Below, piece by piece: positions 32,838 to 41,699 of a stretch of 64,000 nucleotides of DNA (within the stretch, counting starts at the first letter, position 1; each line of letters begins with the position of its first letter). Under the pieces are notes generated by a model. That model saw only the letters and a list, made by a program, of their open reading frames with translations, was not told the origin of the DNA and made no database searches. The position numbers were made by a program, and so were the translations under genes. The DNA comes from Streptomyces sp. V4I2 (lineage in GTDB: Bacteria > Actinomycetota > Actinomycetes > Streptomycetales > Streptomycetaceae). The DNA lies in the NCBI RefSeq assembly GCF_030817655.1, contig NZ_JAUSZM010000003.1, forward strand, positions 5,084,001 through 5,148,000. The letters run 5' to 3'.

Positions 32838-33680
32838 TCAACCGAGCCGCGTCGCGAGGGCTCGCAGCAGGCCTACGACCCCCTCCGGGCCGTCGACGAC
32901 CACGTCCGCCCGCTCCCGCAGCTCGGTGACCTCGTCGCTGCCGCTGCAGACCAGCAGGCCGGGGGTGCCCTCGGTGCGGAGTTTCTCGACGGCGGCGAAG
33001 GCGGGGAGGTCGCCGAGGTCGTCGCCGGCGTAGAGGACGGACGTGGCGTCGATCTCACGGACGTACTCCAGGAGGGCGACGCCCTTGTCCATCCCCGGCG
33101 GACGGAGTTCGAGGACGAGCCGGCCGGGCTCGACGATCAGGCCGTGGCGCGTGGCCAGCTCGGTGAGGGGGTCGCGCAGGACCTCGAACGCGGCCTGCGG
33201 ATCAGCGGCCCTACGCGTGTGTACGGCGACCGCGCGCCCCTTCTCCTCGACCCACGCCCCCTGCCCGACACCGGCCCCGTCGAGCACGCCCGGCAACTCG
33301 GCGAGGGCGGCGGCGACACCGGGGTGCGGGGCGGGGGCACTGACGGTTCCCGTACGGGCGTCCCAGCGCTCGGCGCCGTAATGCCCGAGGACGACGAGGT
33401 GCTCCAGCCCCGGAACCCCGGCGAAGCCCCCGTTCCGAACGGCCACCGCGGCCGGGCGGCCGGTGACCACGGCGACGGCGGCGACCTTCGGAGCGAGCGC
33501 GGCCAGCGCGGGGACGGCGTCCGGGTGTGCCCGGGCCTGGTCCGGGTCCGCCACGATCGGGGCGAGGGTGCCGTCGAAGTCGACGGCGACGACCGCGCGC
33601 CCCGGTTGAGCGAGGAGGGTGTCGAGCCCGTCCCGCCCTGCGGGCGTCGCAGGTGTCGGCAGAGGGTCAGTGACGTCCAT
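32838..33680 (-). CDS. otsB: Trehalose-6-phosphate phosphatase
   Basis: This 280-residue HAD phosphatase has the DFDGTLAPI nucleophile motif (Asp34, Asp36), VVTGRPAA, LVLELRPPGMDKGVAL and VLYAGDDLGDLPAF. These are the OtsB marks, including the RP-G-xKG motif for trehalose. TAAGGT ends six bases before ATG 33680, so it is probably leaderless. It converges on otsA. If otsA is really broken, trehalose must come from TreYZ or TreS. Confidence 0.93.
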   Translation of the reverse strand: MDVTDPLPTPATPAGRDGLDTLLAQPGRAVVAVDFDGTLAPIVADPDQARAHPDAVPALAALAPKVAAVAVVTGRPAAVAVRNGGFAGVPGLEHLVVLGHYGAERWDARTGTVSAPAPHPGVAAALAELPGVLDGAGVGQGAWVEEKGRAVAVHTRRAADPQAAFEVLRDPLTELATRHGLIVEPGRLVLELRPPGMDKGVALLEYVREIDATSVLYAGDDLGDLPAFAAVEKLRTEGTPGLLVCSGSDEVTELRERADVVVDGPEGVVGLLRALATRLG

Positions 33681-33740
33681 GAGTCGACCTTACCGGCGCT
33701 TCCCCACCCCCTGGTACGGGGCCGAAAGGGGGCGGCGCCC

Positions 33741-33977
33741 CTACCGCTCGGCCCGCCGCGCGTCCCGTACCCGGCGCAACCGGTTCACCGTCACCGGGTC
33801 GAACGCCAACGCCCGCGCGTCGTCCAGCAACGCGTTCAGCAGCTGGTAGTAGCGCACCGGCGCCAACCCCAGCTCCTCCCGTATCGCCCGCTCCTTCAGC
33901 CCGGGACCGCTGAACCCACGCCGCTCCAGCGCGAGAATCTCCCGCTCCCTGCGATCCAGGTCCCGCTCCTCGTCCAT
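33741..33977 (-). CDS. DUF3263 domain protein
   Basis: This 78-residue protein, DRREREILALERRGFSGPGL then IREELGLAPVRYYQLLNALL, matches DUF3263, a small helical helix-turn-helix-like family confined to actinobacteria. In many of these genomes it sits beside trehalose genes, as here. A DNA-binding role is likely from the fold but unproven. Confidence 0.88.
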   Translation of the reverse strand: MDEERDLDRREREILALERRGFSGPGLKERAIREELGLAPVRYYQLLNALLDDARALAFDPVTVNRLRRVRDARRAER

Positions 33978-34024
33978 ACCCGCACGCTAGCCGCCGCCAC
34001 TGACACCGGCAGACACGGGCAACC

Positions 34025-35317
34025 TCACTCCGCGGTCTGCGCCGCCGCAGCCGTCGCCTGAAGCCGGCTCAGCACGGTCGCCGGGCTGCCGCCGGAGGCC
34101 ACGGCCTGCCCGATGCCCTTCTTCACGGCCGCGCTGACCTGCGCCCAGGACGTCTCCCCCACCGGATACGTCTCGGACAGCGGCAGCTCGTCGAGGAACG
34201 GCTTGAGGTCGGCGTCCTGCTTCGCCGCGCTCATGACCGCGGAGGCGGAGTTGGTGACCGGGAGCAGGTCGTACTCCCGGGAGAAGGCGAGGACGTTCTT
34301 CTCGCTGTAGACGAAGTCGAGGAAGTCGCCGATCTGCTCGGCGTGCCCGTTCTCCTTGAAGGCGGTCATCCAGTCGGCGACGCCCATGGAGAGCTTGCTC
34401 TCGCCGTTCTTGCCGGGCATCGGCACCATGCCGACCTTCACGCCCTTCTTGGCGGCCATCTTCATCAGCGAGGGGTGCCCGTTGAGCATGCCGACGTCCC
34501 CGTTCGCGAACGCGGCGAACGCGTCGGCCCGGTCGAGCTTCCCGGGCGCGACCGGCCCGGTCAGTCCCTTGGCGACGAGGTCGTTCTTCAGCCAGGTGAA
34601 GGTGCCGGTGTTCTCCGAGGAGTCGATGCTGTACGTGCCGAGCGTGTCGGTGTAACCGCCCCCGCCGCTGAGCAGCCACTGCATGGTCTCGGCCTGCGCC
34701 TCCTCCGGCCCGAGCGGCAGCGCGTACGGGTACTTCACGCCCTGGGCCTTCAGCGCCTCGGCGTCCGTGGCGAGCTCGTCCCAGGTGGTCGGCGGGGTGA
34801 TGCCGGCCTCGGTGAAGAGGGTCTTGTTGTAGAAGAGCAGCCGGGTGGAGGCGGCGAACGGCATGCCGTACTGGACCCCGTCGACCTCGCCCGCGTCGGA
34901 GAGCTGGTGGATCCAGTCGGCCTGGACGGGTATGGAGACCAGGTCGTCGGCCTTGTAGAGCCGGCCCGCGTCCGCGTAGTCGGCGTACGCGCCGATCTGG
35001 GCCAGGTCGGGCGCCTTGCCGGCGTCGACGAGTTCCTTGACCTTGCGGTCGACATCGCTCCAGGAGTAGACGCTCACGTCGACCTGCACCCCGTCGTGCG
35101 CCGACTCGTACTCCTTGACCAGCGTGTCCCAGTACTTCTTGGAGCTGTTGGCCGTGCTGTCGCCGTAGTCGGCGGCGACCAGCTTCAGCGTCACCTCGCC
35201 CGAGTCCCCGGTGAGGCCGCAGCCCCCGAGGACCGCCGTCAGGCCCAGTGCGGACACCGCCGCGATCGTTCCCGCCCTACCCCGCTGCACTGCCATCGCT
35301 CCAACATCGTCGATCAT
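34025..35317 (-). CDS. Sugar ABC transporter substrate-binding lipoprotein
   Basis: The protein has 430 residues from ATG 35317, with GAGGG five bases upstream. The signal ends in the lipobox AVLGGC (Cys33). The rest is a class B, maltose-binding-type solute-binding protein (NKTLFTEAGITPPTTWDELA, FANGDVGMLNG). No permease genes are adjacent, so it must work with permeases elsewhere and probably with the shared ATPase MsiK. It is divergent from nagK and shares the two DasR sites, which suggests an amino-sugar or related ligand. Confidence 0.9.
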   Translation of the reverse strand: MIDDVGAMAVQRGRAGTIAAVSALGLTAVLGGCGLTGDSGEVTLKLVAADYGDSTANSSKKYWDTLVKEYESAHDGVQVDVSVYSWSDVDRKVKELVDAGKAPDLAQIGAYADYADAGRLYKADDLVSIPVQADWIHQLSDAGEVDGVQYGMPFAASTRLLFYNKTLFTEAGITPPTTWDELATDAEALKAQGVKYPYALPLGPEEAQAETMQWLLSGGGGYTDTLGTYSIDSSENTGTFTWLKNDLVAKGLTGPVAPGKLDRADAFAAFANGDVGMLNGHPSLMKMAAKKGVKVGMVPMPGKNGESKLSMGVADWMTAFKENGHAEQIGDFLDFVYSEKNVLAFSREYDLLPVTNSASAVMSAAKQDADLKPFLDELPLSETYPVGETSWAQVSAAVKKGIGQAVASGGSPATVLSRLQATAAAAQTAE

Positions 35318-35350
35318 CGAAACCCTCGAAAGGTCATACGTATTGCTCCC

Positions 35351-35366
35351 ACAAGGTCTACACCAC
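35351..35366. promoter_or_regulatory. DasR site 1 (dre) in the nagK divergent promoter
   Basis: CAAGGTCTACACCACG matches the dre consensus at 11 of 16 positions, including GGTCTA and ACCAC. It lies three bases from a better site. Confidence 0.6.
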
Positions 35367-35368
35367 GT

Positions 35369-35384
35369 GAGTGGACTAGACCTC
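35369..35384. promoter_or_regulatory. DasR site 2 (dre) upstream of nagKA
   Basis: AGTGGACTAGACCTCT matches the dre consensus at 14 of 16 positions. It lies 29 bases before the nagK start and 52 bases before the lipoprotein start. The nagKA operon is an established DasR target in S. coelicolor. GlcN-6-phosphate, the product of NagA, relieves DasR. Confidence 0.85.
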
Positions 35385-35412
35385 TTGAGGGTTCACGGGC
35401 CAGACTGTCCCC

Positions 35413-36357
35413 GTGAAACACGTCATCGCCCTCGATGTGGGCGGCACCGGGATGAAGGCCGCCCTTGTAGGGGCGAGCGGCGAGCTGCTGCACCAGGCCC
35501 GCCGCGCCACCGGGCGCGAACGCGGGCCGGACGCGGTCGTCGAGGGCATCCTCGGCTTCGCCGCCGAGCTGCGCGCGTACGGCATCGAGCACCTCGGCGA
35601 GCCCGCGGCCGCCGCCGGCGTCGCCGTCCCCGGCATCGTCGACGAGGACCGCGGCATCGCCGCCTACTCGGCCAACCTGGGCTGGCGTGACGTACCCCTG
35701 CGCGAGCTGCTCGGCGAGCGACTCGGCGGTGTCCCGGTCGCCCTCGGCCACGACGTGCGCACCGGTGGCCTCGCCGAGGGCCGGATCGGCGCGGGCAAGG
35801 GCGCCGACCGTTTCCTGTTCGTGCCGCTGGGCACCGGCATCGCGGGTGCCATCGGTATCGGCGGCCGGGTGGAGGCGGGCGCCCACGGCTTCGCGGGCGA
35901 GATCGGTCACATCGTCGTACGGCCCGGGGGGACCGCCTGTCCGTGCGGGCAGCGCGGCTGTCTGGAGCGGTACGCGTCCGCGGCGGCGGTGAGCGAGGCG
36001 TGGGCGGCGGCCTGCGGGGACCCCGGCGCGGACGCGGCCGACTGCGCGAAGGCCGTCGCGTCCGGCGACCCGGAGGCCGTACGGGTGTGGCGGGACGCCG
36101 TCGACGCCCTCGCCGACGGCCTGGTCACCGCCCTCACCCTGCTGGACCCGCGCGCGCTCATCATCGGTGGCGGGCTCGCCGAGTCGGGGGAAACCTTGTT
36201 CACACCGCTGCGGGACGCCGTACAGCGCCGGGTCACCTTCCAGAAACTGCCGTCGATCGTCCCTGCGGGCCTCGGGGACACCGCCGGATGCCTCGGTGCG
36301 GGACTACTGGCCTGGGATCTGCTCGACAACACGGACCGTACGGAGGTAACCGCCTGA
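35413..36357 (+). CDS. nagK: N-acetylglucosamine kinase, ROK family
   Basis: The protein has 314 residues from GTG 35413, with no clear ribosome-binding site nearby. ALDVGGTGMKAALV binds the ATP phosphates. GEIGHIVVRPGG with CPCGQRGCLERYAS is the ROK signature with a zinc-binding Cys cluster. It phosphorylates cytoplasmic GlcNAc. The stop overlaps the nagA start (TGATG), so the two are coupled. Position and dre sites support nagK over a glucokinase. Confidence 0.9.
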   Translation: MKHVIALDVGGTGMKAALVGASGELLHQARRATGRERGPDAVVEGILGFAAELRAYGIEHLGEPAAAAGVAVPGIVDEDRGIAAYSANLGWRDVPLRELLGERLGGVPVALGHDVRTGGLAEGRIGAGKGADRFLFVPLGTGIAGAIGIGGRVEAGAHGFAGEIGHIVVRPGGTACPCGQRGCLERYASAAAVSEAWAAACGDPGADAADCAKAVASGDPEAVRVWRDAVDALADGLVTALTLLDPRALIIGGGLAESGETLFTPLRDAVQRRVTFQKLPSIVPAGLGDTAGCLGAGLLAWDLLDNTDRTEVTA

Positions 36358-37568
36358 TGGCCAACGTCCCAGGGGCGCGGGGAACTGCGCGACCAGCCAC
36401 AACGAACCCGCACCCCGCAACCGGCAATGTGCCCCTGGTCCTCTCCGGCGCCAACGTGGTCATGCCGACCGGAACCGTCGAAGGCGGCCGCCTGGTCGTC
36501 GAGGGCACCCGCATTGCCGGCACCGCTCCAGAGAACGCCCAGGTCATCGACGTAAAAGCCCACTGGCTGATCCCCGGCTTCATCGACATCCACAACCACG
36601 GCGGCGGCGGAGCCTCCTTCACCTCCGGAACGGTCGACGAGGTCCTCAAGGGCATCCACACCCACCGCCTGCACGGCACCACGACCCTCGTCGCCTCCAC
36701 GGTCACCGGCGACATGGACTTCCTGGCCCAGCGGGCCGGGCTGCTGTCCGAGCTGGCCGAGCAGGGCGAGATCGCCGGGATCCACTTCGAGGGGCCGTTC
36801 ATCTCGCCGTGCCGCAAGGGCGCGCACTCCGAGGAGTTGCTGCGCGACCCGGACCCGGCGGAAGTGCGCAAGCTGATCGACGCGGCGCGGGGGAAGGCGA
36901 AGATGGTCACCCTCGCCACCGAGCTGCCCGGCGGCATCGACTCCGTACGGCTGCTGGCCGAACACGGCGTGATCGCGGCGATCGGGCACACGGACGCGAC
37001 GTACGAGCAGACGGTGGAGGCCATCGAGGCCGGCGCCACGGTCGCCACCCACCTCTTCAACGCGATGCCGACGCTCGGCCACCGCGCCCCCGGCCCGATC
37101 GCCGCCCTCCTGGAGGACGAGCGGGTCACCGTCGAGCTCATCAACGACGGCACGCACCTCCACCCGGCCTCCCTCCAGCTGGCCTTCCATCACGCGGGCG
37201 CGGACCGGGTGGCGTTCATCACGGACGCGATGGACGCGGCCGGCTTCGGCGACGGGCGGTACATGCTCGGCCCGCTGGAGGTGGAGGTGGCCGACGGAGT
37301 GGCCCGCCTGGTGGAGGGCGGCTCGATCGCAGGCTCCACCCTCACCCTGGACCGCGCGTTCAAGCGGGCGGTGACGCTCGACGGGCTGTCGGTCGAGGAC
37401 GCGGTCGCCGCCCTCTGCGCCAACCCGGCCCGCCTGCTCGGCATGGACGACACCGTCGGCTCCCTGGAGCCCGGCAAGGACGCCGACCTGGTCCTCCTGG
37501 ACTCCGACTTCGACCTCAAGGGCGTCATGCGCCGGGGCGAATGGGTGGTCGATCCCCAACTGGGGTGA
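36357..37568 (+). CDS. nagA: N-acetylglucosamine-6-phosphate deacetylase
   Basis: This is a 403-residue amidohydrolase with FIDIHNHGGGGASFTSGTVD (His pair), HFEGPFISPCRKGAH (metal Glu), IGHTDATYEQTVEAI, THLFNAMPTLGHRAPG and ITDAMDAAGFGDG (catalytic Asp). It releases acetate from GlcNAc-6-phosphate and makes the DasR inducer GlcN-6-phosphate. Residues about 5-20 (GARGTARPATTNPHPA) are encoded by a dispersed genomic repeat, so this N terminus is longer than in relatives. A GTG near 36429 might be the older start. Confidence 0.93.
   Translation: MANVPGARGTARPATTNPHPATGNVPLVLSGANVVMPTGTVEGGRLVVEGTRIAGTAPENAQVIDVKAHWLIPGFIDIHNHGGGGASFTSGTVDEVLKGIHTHRLHGTTTLVASTVTGDMDFLAQRAGLLSELAEQGEIAGIHFEGPFISPCRKGAHSEELLRDPDPAEVRKLIDAARGKAKMVTLATELPGGIDSVRLLAEHGVIAAIGHTDATYEQTVEAIEAGATVATHLFNAMPTLGHRAPGPIAALLEDERVTVELINDGTHLHPASLQLAFHHAGADRVAFITDAMDAAGFGDGRYMLGPLEVEVADGVARLVEGGSIAGSTLTLDRAFKRAVTLDGLSVEDAVAALCANPARLLGMDDTVGSLEPGKDADLVLLDSDFDLKGVMRRGEWVVDPQLG
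36370..36415 (+). repeat. Dispersed repeat inside the 5' end of nagA
   Basis: The text aggggcgcggggaactgcgc followed by gaccagccacaacgaacccg is a repeat normally found between Streptomyces genes. Here it is in frame just after the nagA start codon. Confidence 0.75.
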
Positions 37569-37703
37569 TCTGTCCGTCTGTTGAGGACGGCGGTTGTCCT
37601 GTCAAACTGGGAGGACCGTCGTCCGTTTGGCATGATCGCCCTCCGGACAGTCAGCCGGACGGCACGCGCGTTCTGCGTTTCTCCTCGGGGGAGGTCGAAC
37701 CAG

Positions 37704-38633
37704 GTGATCCTCACGGTCACACTGAACACCGCTCTCGACATCACCTATCGCGTACGGTCCCTGCGCCCGCACACCTCCCACCGCGTCACGGACGTGACCG
37801 AACGCCCGGGCGGCAAGGGCGTGAACGTGGCCCGGGTCCTGGCGGCCCTCGGCCACGAGGTGACGGTCACGGGCTTCACGGGCGGCGCGACGGGACGGGC
37901 CGTACAGGACCGACTCGCCACGGCGGAGGGCGTGCTGGACGCTCTGGTCCCGGTCACCGGCGCCACCCGCCGCACGATCGCCGTCGTGGACGAACACACC
38001 GGCGACACGACCCAGCTCAACGAGCCCGGCCCGACGGTCACCCCGGCCGAGTGGTCCGCCTTCCAGGAGGCGTACGAGGGTCTCGTCCCGTCGGCGTCCG
38101 CGGTGGCCCTGTGCGGCAGCCTGCCGCCGGGGGTGCCGGTGGGGGCGTACGCGGGCCTCGTGCGGACCGCGAAGGCCGCCGGCGTCCCCGTCCTCCTCGA
38201 CACCAGCGGGGAGGCTCTGCGGCGCGGGGTGGCCGCCCGCCCCGACATCGTGAAGCCGAACGCCGACGAACTGGCCGAACTGACGGGCTCCCACGATCCG
38301 TTGCGCGCCACCCAGGACGCCCGCCGCCGCGGCGCCCGCTCCGTCGTCGCCTCCCTGGGCCCCGAGGGCCTGCTCGCCCACACCCCGGAGGGCCGCTGGC
38401 GAGCCACCCCACCCACCCGAGTCCACGGCAACCCGACCGGCGCCGGCGACTCCGCGGTCGCGGGCCTGCTCTCGGGCCTGGTGGAAAACCTCCCGTGGCC
38501 GGACCGGCTGGCCCGCGCGGTCGCCCTGGCGGCGGCGACGGTGGTGGCGCCGGTGGCGGGGGAGTTCGACCGGGGGGCTTACGAGGAGCTGGTGGGGCGG
38601 GTGACGGTGACGGGGGAGGTCAGCGCGGCCTGA
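37704..38633 (+). CDS. PfkB-family sugar kinase, 1-phosphofructokinase type
   Basis: GGGGAGG stands nine bases before GTG 37704, and the protein has 309 residues. ILTVTLNTALDITYRV and VTERPGGKGVNVARVLAALG are typical of FruK/LacC/PfkB phosphosugar kinases. The C-terminal GNPTGAGDSAVAGLL holds the anion hole and catalytic Asp. The substrate is a sugar phosphate. Fructose-1-phosphate or tagatose-6-phosphate would fit, and its place after nagKA also allows an amino-sugar derivative. No fruA is adjacent. Confidence 0.85.
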   Translation: MILTVTLNTALDITYRVRSLRPHTSHRVTDVTERPGGKGVNVARVLAALGHEVTVTGFTGGATGRAVQDRLATAEGVLDALVPVTGATRRTIAVVDEHTGDTTQLNEPGPTVTPAEWSAFQEAYEGLVPSASAVALCGSLPPGVPVGAYAGLVRTAKAAGVPVLLDTSGEALRRGVAARPDIVKPNADELAELTGSHDPLRATQDARRRGARSVVASLGPEGLLAHTPEGRWRATPPTRVHGNPTGAGDSAVAGLLSGLVENLPWPDRLARAVALAAATVVAPVAGEFDRGAYEELVGRVTVTGEVSAA

Positions 38634-38636
38634 GGA

Positions 38637-39578
38637 CTACGACTTGACCCAGCCGTTGACCAGCCACATCTGGTCGAGAAGGGCGTCGCACTGGTTGCCC
38701 TGCTCGCAGGAGACCTTGATGGTGTTGGTGCCCTTGTTGAGCTGGATGTAGTTGTAGGTCTGCGTCCAGCCCTTCTCGTAGTCGCCCTCGGGGGCGTTCG
38801 CCCAGTTCTTCAGGTCGACCGGCGTGTTGGAAGGCGTCCCGTTGACCGTGAGGGTGGCGTTCTGGTCCTTGCCGGGGACGCTGTAGCCGACGTACACGGT
38901 GTACTTGCCTGACTTGGGGATGCCGTTGACGGTCCAGGTGACCGAGGAGCCGACCTGATTGAAGCCGGTGACGTAGACACCGCCGTCGGCCTTGGCGCCC
39001 TTGACGTCGGAGGCGGTCGCGGCGGTGCCGTCGAGGGCCAGCGCCTTCGCGTCGATCGTCGGCAGGTCCTCCTCGCTCGCCGCGCTGTTGCTGTTCGACG
39101 GGCTCGGCTCGTTGCTCTGCGAAGTCGTCGGCGAAGTCGAGGCCCCGTTCCCGCCCGCATTGTCGTTGTCGCCGTCGCCGCCCATCATCGCCACCCCGAT
39201 GCCGATGACGACCGCCGCGACGACCGCGATCGCGCCGATCAGCAGGCCCTTGGTGTTGGGGCCGCGGCGGCCGCCGCCGTCGTTGTAGGACGGCTGCGGC
39301 TGCTGGGTGGTGGGGGCGCTGCCCGGGAAGGTCTCGGGGGCCGCGTAGTGCGCGTTCGACTGCTGCGGGACCTGGCCGTAGGGCGCGGTCGCGGCGGCCG
39401 GGGCCTGCTGGCCGTACTGGCGCTGACCGACCGCTCGCACCCGGTTGACGGAGCCCGGATAGCCGTAGCCGCCGGCACCGGAGGGCGGCTGGGCGCCGTT
39501 GGCCTGGCCGTCGGCGTAGAGATAGCCGAACGGGTCGTCGTCCTCGGGCGTGCTCGCGCCGTTGTTGCCGGCCGTCAT
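38637..39578 (-). CDS. Membrane-anchored protein with CBM35-like domain
   Basis: This 313-residue protein has a Pro/Gln/Gly-rich cytoplasmic part, one membrane helix (GLLIGAIAVVAAVVIGIGVA, about 110-130), a Ser/Thr/Asn linker and an outside beta-sandwich: GKYTVYVGYSVPGKDQNATL, GWTQTYNYIQLNKGTNTIKV, CEQGNQCDALLDQMW. The fold text resembles CBM6/CBM35 carbohydrate-binding modules, with a disulfide pair. It may bind cell-wall or external sugar. GGAGACCAAGGG precedes ATG 39578. It converges on the PfkB gene, 3 bases apart. Confidence 0.75.
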   Translation of the reverse strand: MTAGNNGASTPEDDDPFGYLYADGQANGAQPPSGAGGYGYPGSVNRVRAVGQRQYGQQAPAAATAPYGQVPQQSNAHYAAPETFPGSAPTTQQPQPSYNDGGGRRGPNTKGLLIGAIAVVAAVVIGIGVAMMGGDGDNDNAGGNGASTSPTTSQSNEPSPSNSNSAASEEDLPTIDAKALALDGTAATASDVKGAKADGGVYVTGFNQVGSSVTWTVNGIPKSGKYTVYVGYSVPGKDQNATLTVNGTPSNTPVDLKNWANAPEGDYEKGWTQTYNYIQLNKGTNTIKVSCEQGNQCDALLDQMWLVNGWVKS

Positions 39579-39693
39579 CCCTTGGTCTCCTCAGCAGGTG
39601 CGGGTGCGATGGGTGTGGTGAGAAGGGCGAGCCTACCCGCTCCTGATGGCCCAAACGGGTGACTCGGATCGCATCAGCTCGCTGACCTGGGAC

Positions 39694-41352
39694 TCAGCCC
39701 GCGCGTCTGTGTTGTTTGGGACGCGATCGTTTCTCTACGTACATCCGCTCGTCGGCCGACTTCAGCACCTCGTCCGCGGTCATCCCGCAGGACGCCCAGC
39801 CGATGCCGAAACTGGCGCCGACCCGCATGGCCCGCCCGTCGACCCGGATGGGCTGGATGATCTCGTTGCGCAGGCGTACGGCGAGGTCCTGGGCGTCGGC
39901 CCGGCCGAGCCCGTCGGCCAGCACCACGAACTCGTCGCCGCCGAGCCGGGCCACCGTGTCGCCGTCGCGGACGGCGCCGGACAGCCGCCGGGCGACCTCG
40001 ATGAGAACCGCGTCACCCGCGTTGTGCCCGAACCGGTCGTTGATCGACTTGAAGCCGTCGAGGTCGCAGAAGAGGACCGCGAGCCCCTTGGCGCCGTCGT
40101 CACGTTCACCCTCAGGGGCGACGGTGTGCACGTGGTGGTCGTAGCCGTCGTACACCTCTACACCCGTCGACGGGAAGTCGAAGCCGTGGCCGTCGGCGTC
40201 GAAGGCGGGGTGGCCGTAGGCCGAGTCCACCGGCTCGAGGGCGCCCGCGTGCCCGGCGCGCCGGCACAGGCGGGAGGAGAGCCGGGAGCGCAGCTCGGCG
40301 GAGTTCGGCAGGCCGGTCAGCGCGTCGTGCGAGGCGCGGTGGGCGAGCTGCAGCTCGCGGCGCTTGCGGTCCTCGATGTCCTCGACGTGCGTGAGCAGAA
40401 ACCGGGGGCCGTCGGCGGCGTCGGCGACGACGGAGTTGCGCAGGTGGACCCAGACGTACGTGCCGTCGCGGCGCCCGAGCCGGAGTTCCGCGCGGCCGCC
40501 CTCGGCGGAGGTGCGGAGCAGGGTGCTTATGTCCTCGGGGTGGACGAGGTCGGAGAAGGAGTAGCGGCGCATCGCGGAGGCGGGGCGGCCCAGCAGGCGG
40601 CACAGAGCGTCGTTGGTCCGCAGGATCCGGCCGTGCTGGTCGCCGCCCATCTCGGCGATGGCCATGCCGGAAGGGGCGTACTCGAAGGCCTGCCGGAAGC
40701 TTTCCTCGCTGGCCCGCAGGGCCTGCTGCTCCCTTTCGAGCCTGACCAGGGCGCGCTGCATATTGGCACGTAGACGCGCGTTGCTGATCGCGATGGCGGC
40801 CTGGAAGGCGTACATCTGGAGCGCTTCGCGGCCCCAGGCGCCCGGCCGGCGGCCGTTGCGCGGCCGGTCCACGGAGAGCACGCCGATCAGCTCGCCGCAC
40901 GAGCCGCCACCCGAGGGGGCGGGGGTGTACATGGGGGCGAAGAGCCGGTCGGAGGGGTGCCACTCGTCCTCGAAGCGGGGTGCGGGCCCGTCGGTGTACC
41001 ACTGCGGTACGTCGTCGTCGTCGAGGACCCATCCCTCGGTGTGCGGGATGAAGATCAGGTCGCCCCAGTTCTCGCCCATGTTCAGCCGGCGCTCCCAGGA
41101 CTCGCGGGAGCCGACGCGGCCGGTGATCAGCGCCTCGGCGGCCGCGTTGCCGGAGAAGGCGGCGACGACGAGGTCGCCGTCGGGGCGTACGAGGTTCACG
41201 CACGCCAGCTCGTAACCGAGGGCCTGGACCACGCCGTCGGACACGGTCTGCAGGGTGTCCGCGAGGCTGCGGGCCGTGTTCATGTCGGCCATGACCTGAT
41301 GCAGCTGACGCAGGGACGCAAGGCGGACGTAGGGCTCCGACTCGGTCTCCAT
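39694..41352 (-). CDS. cdgB: Diguanylate cyclase CdgB (GAF-PAS-GGDEF)
   Basis: The protein has 552 residues from ATG 41352, with GGGGGGAGGG six bases upstream. An extended start at 41397 is less likely. Order: GAF about 20-190, PAS/PAC about 215-335 (YAPSGMAIAEMGGDQHGRIL), GGDEF about 340-545. The active site is GGDEF (471-475). The inhibitory RxxD site is present (RDGD, 462-465, five residues before it). It makes c-di-GMP, which keeps BldD in its repressing state and delays sporulation. It matches CdgB (SCO4281) of S. coelicolor, a BldD target. Confidence 0.95.
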   Translation of the reverse strand: METESEPYVRLASLRQLHQVMADMNTARSLADTLQTVSDGVVQALGYELACVNLVRPDGDLVVAAFSGNAAAEALITGRVGSRESWERRLNMGENWGDLIFIPHTEGWVLDDDDVPQWYTDGPAPRFEDEWHPSDRLFAPMYTPAPSGGGSCGELIGVLSVDRPRNGRRPGAWGREALQMYAFQAAIAISNARLRANMQRALVRLEREQQALRASEESFRQAFEYAPSGMAIAEMGGDQHGRILRTNDALCRLLGRPASAMRRYSFSDLVHPEDISTLLRTSAEGGRAELRLGRRDGTYVWVHLRNSVVADAADGPRFLLTHVEDIEDRKRRELQLAHRASHDALTGLPNSAELRSRLSSRLCRRAGHAGALEPVDSAYGHPAFDADGHGFDFPSTGVEVYDGYDHHVHTVAPEGERDDGAKGLAVLFCDLDGFKSINDRFGHNAGDAVLIEVARRLSGAVRDGDTVARLGGDEFVVLADGLGRADAQDLAVRLRNEIIQPIRVDGRAMRVGASFGIGWASCGMTADEVLKSADERMYVEKRSRPKQHRRAG

Positions 41353-41482
41353 GCTCGCCCTCCCCCCGAGACCTCGCAGCGAATCAAGGGTTCTCATCGG
41401 CGTATCGTCCTGGCAGCTTCCCCGCCACTGAATCACAGCGCGCTGCTCACTCGGTACACAGGGTCAACAATTAGTCCCTCTT

Positions 41483-41496
41483 GTGACTCAAGTCAC
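41483..41496. promoter_or_regulatory. Palindrome upstream of cdgB (candidate BldD box)
   Basis: GTGACTCAAGTCAC has six-base inverted arms, GTGACT and AGTCAC, with two bases between. BldD half-sites are GTGA/TCAC. It lies 131 bases upstream of the cdgB start. The 413-base gap 41353-41765 otherwise holds AT-rich promoter DNA and the flavin reductase start. Confidence 0.5.
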
Positions 41497-41699
41497 AGCG
41501 AAAGATGAACAATTGAGTGGAGTTTCTGCGTTTTCTCTATGCGTTTACTGAACGCAAACTTTGTACCCATGTGGAGCCGGAGGCTGGAGCCGGACACGAA
41601 GCCAGACCCTACACAGGGAAACTCGTCCCCAAGTCCTAGGACCGCTCTCGGCCCGAGGCCCGATGCGGCGCGTACGAACATGAGATTAGCGTTTCCGGC

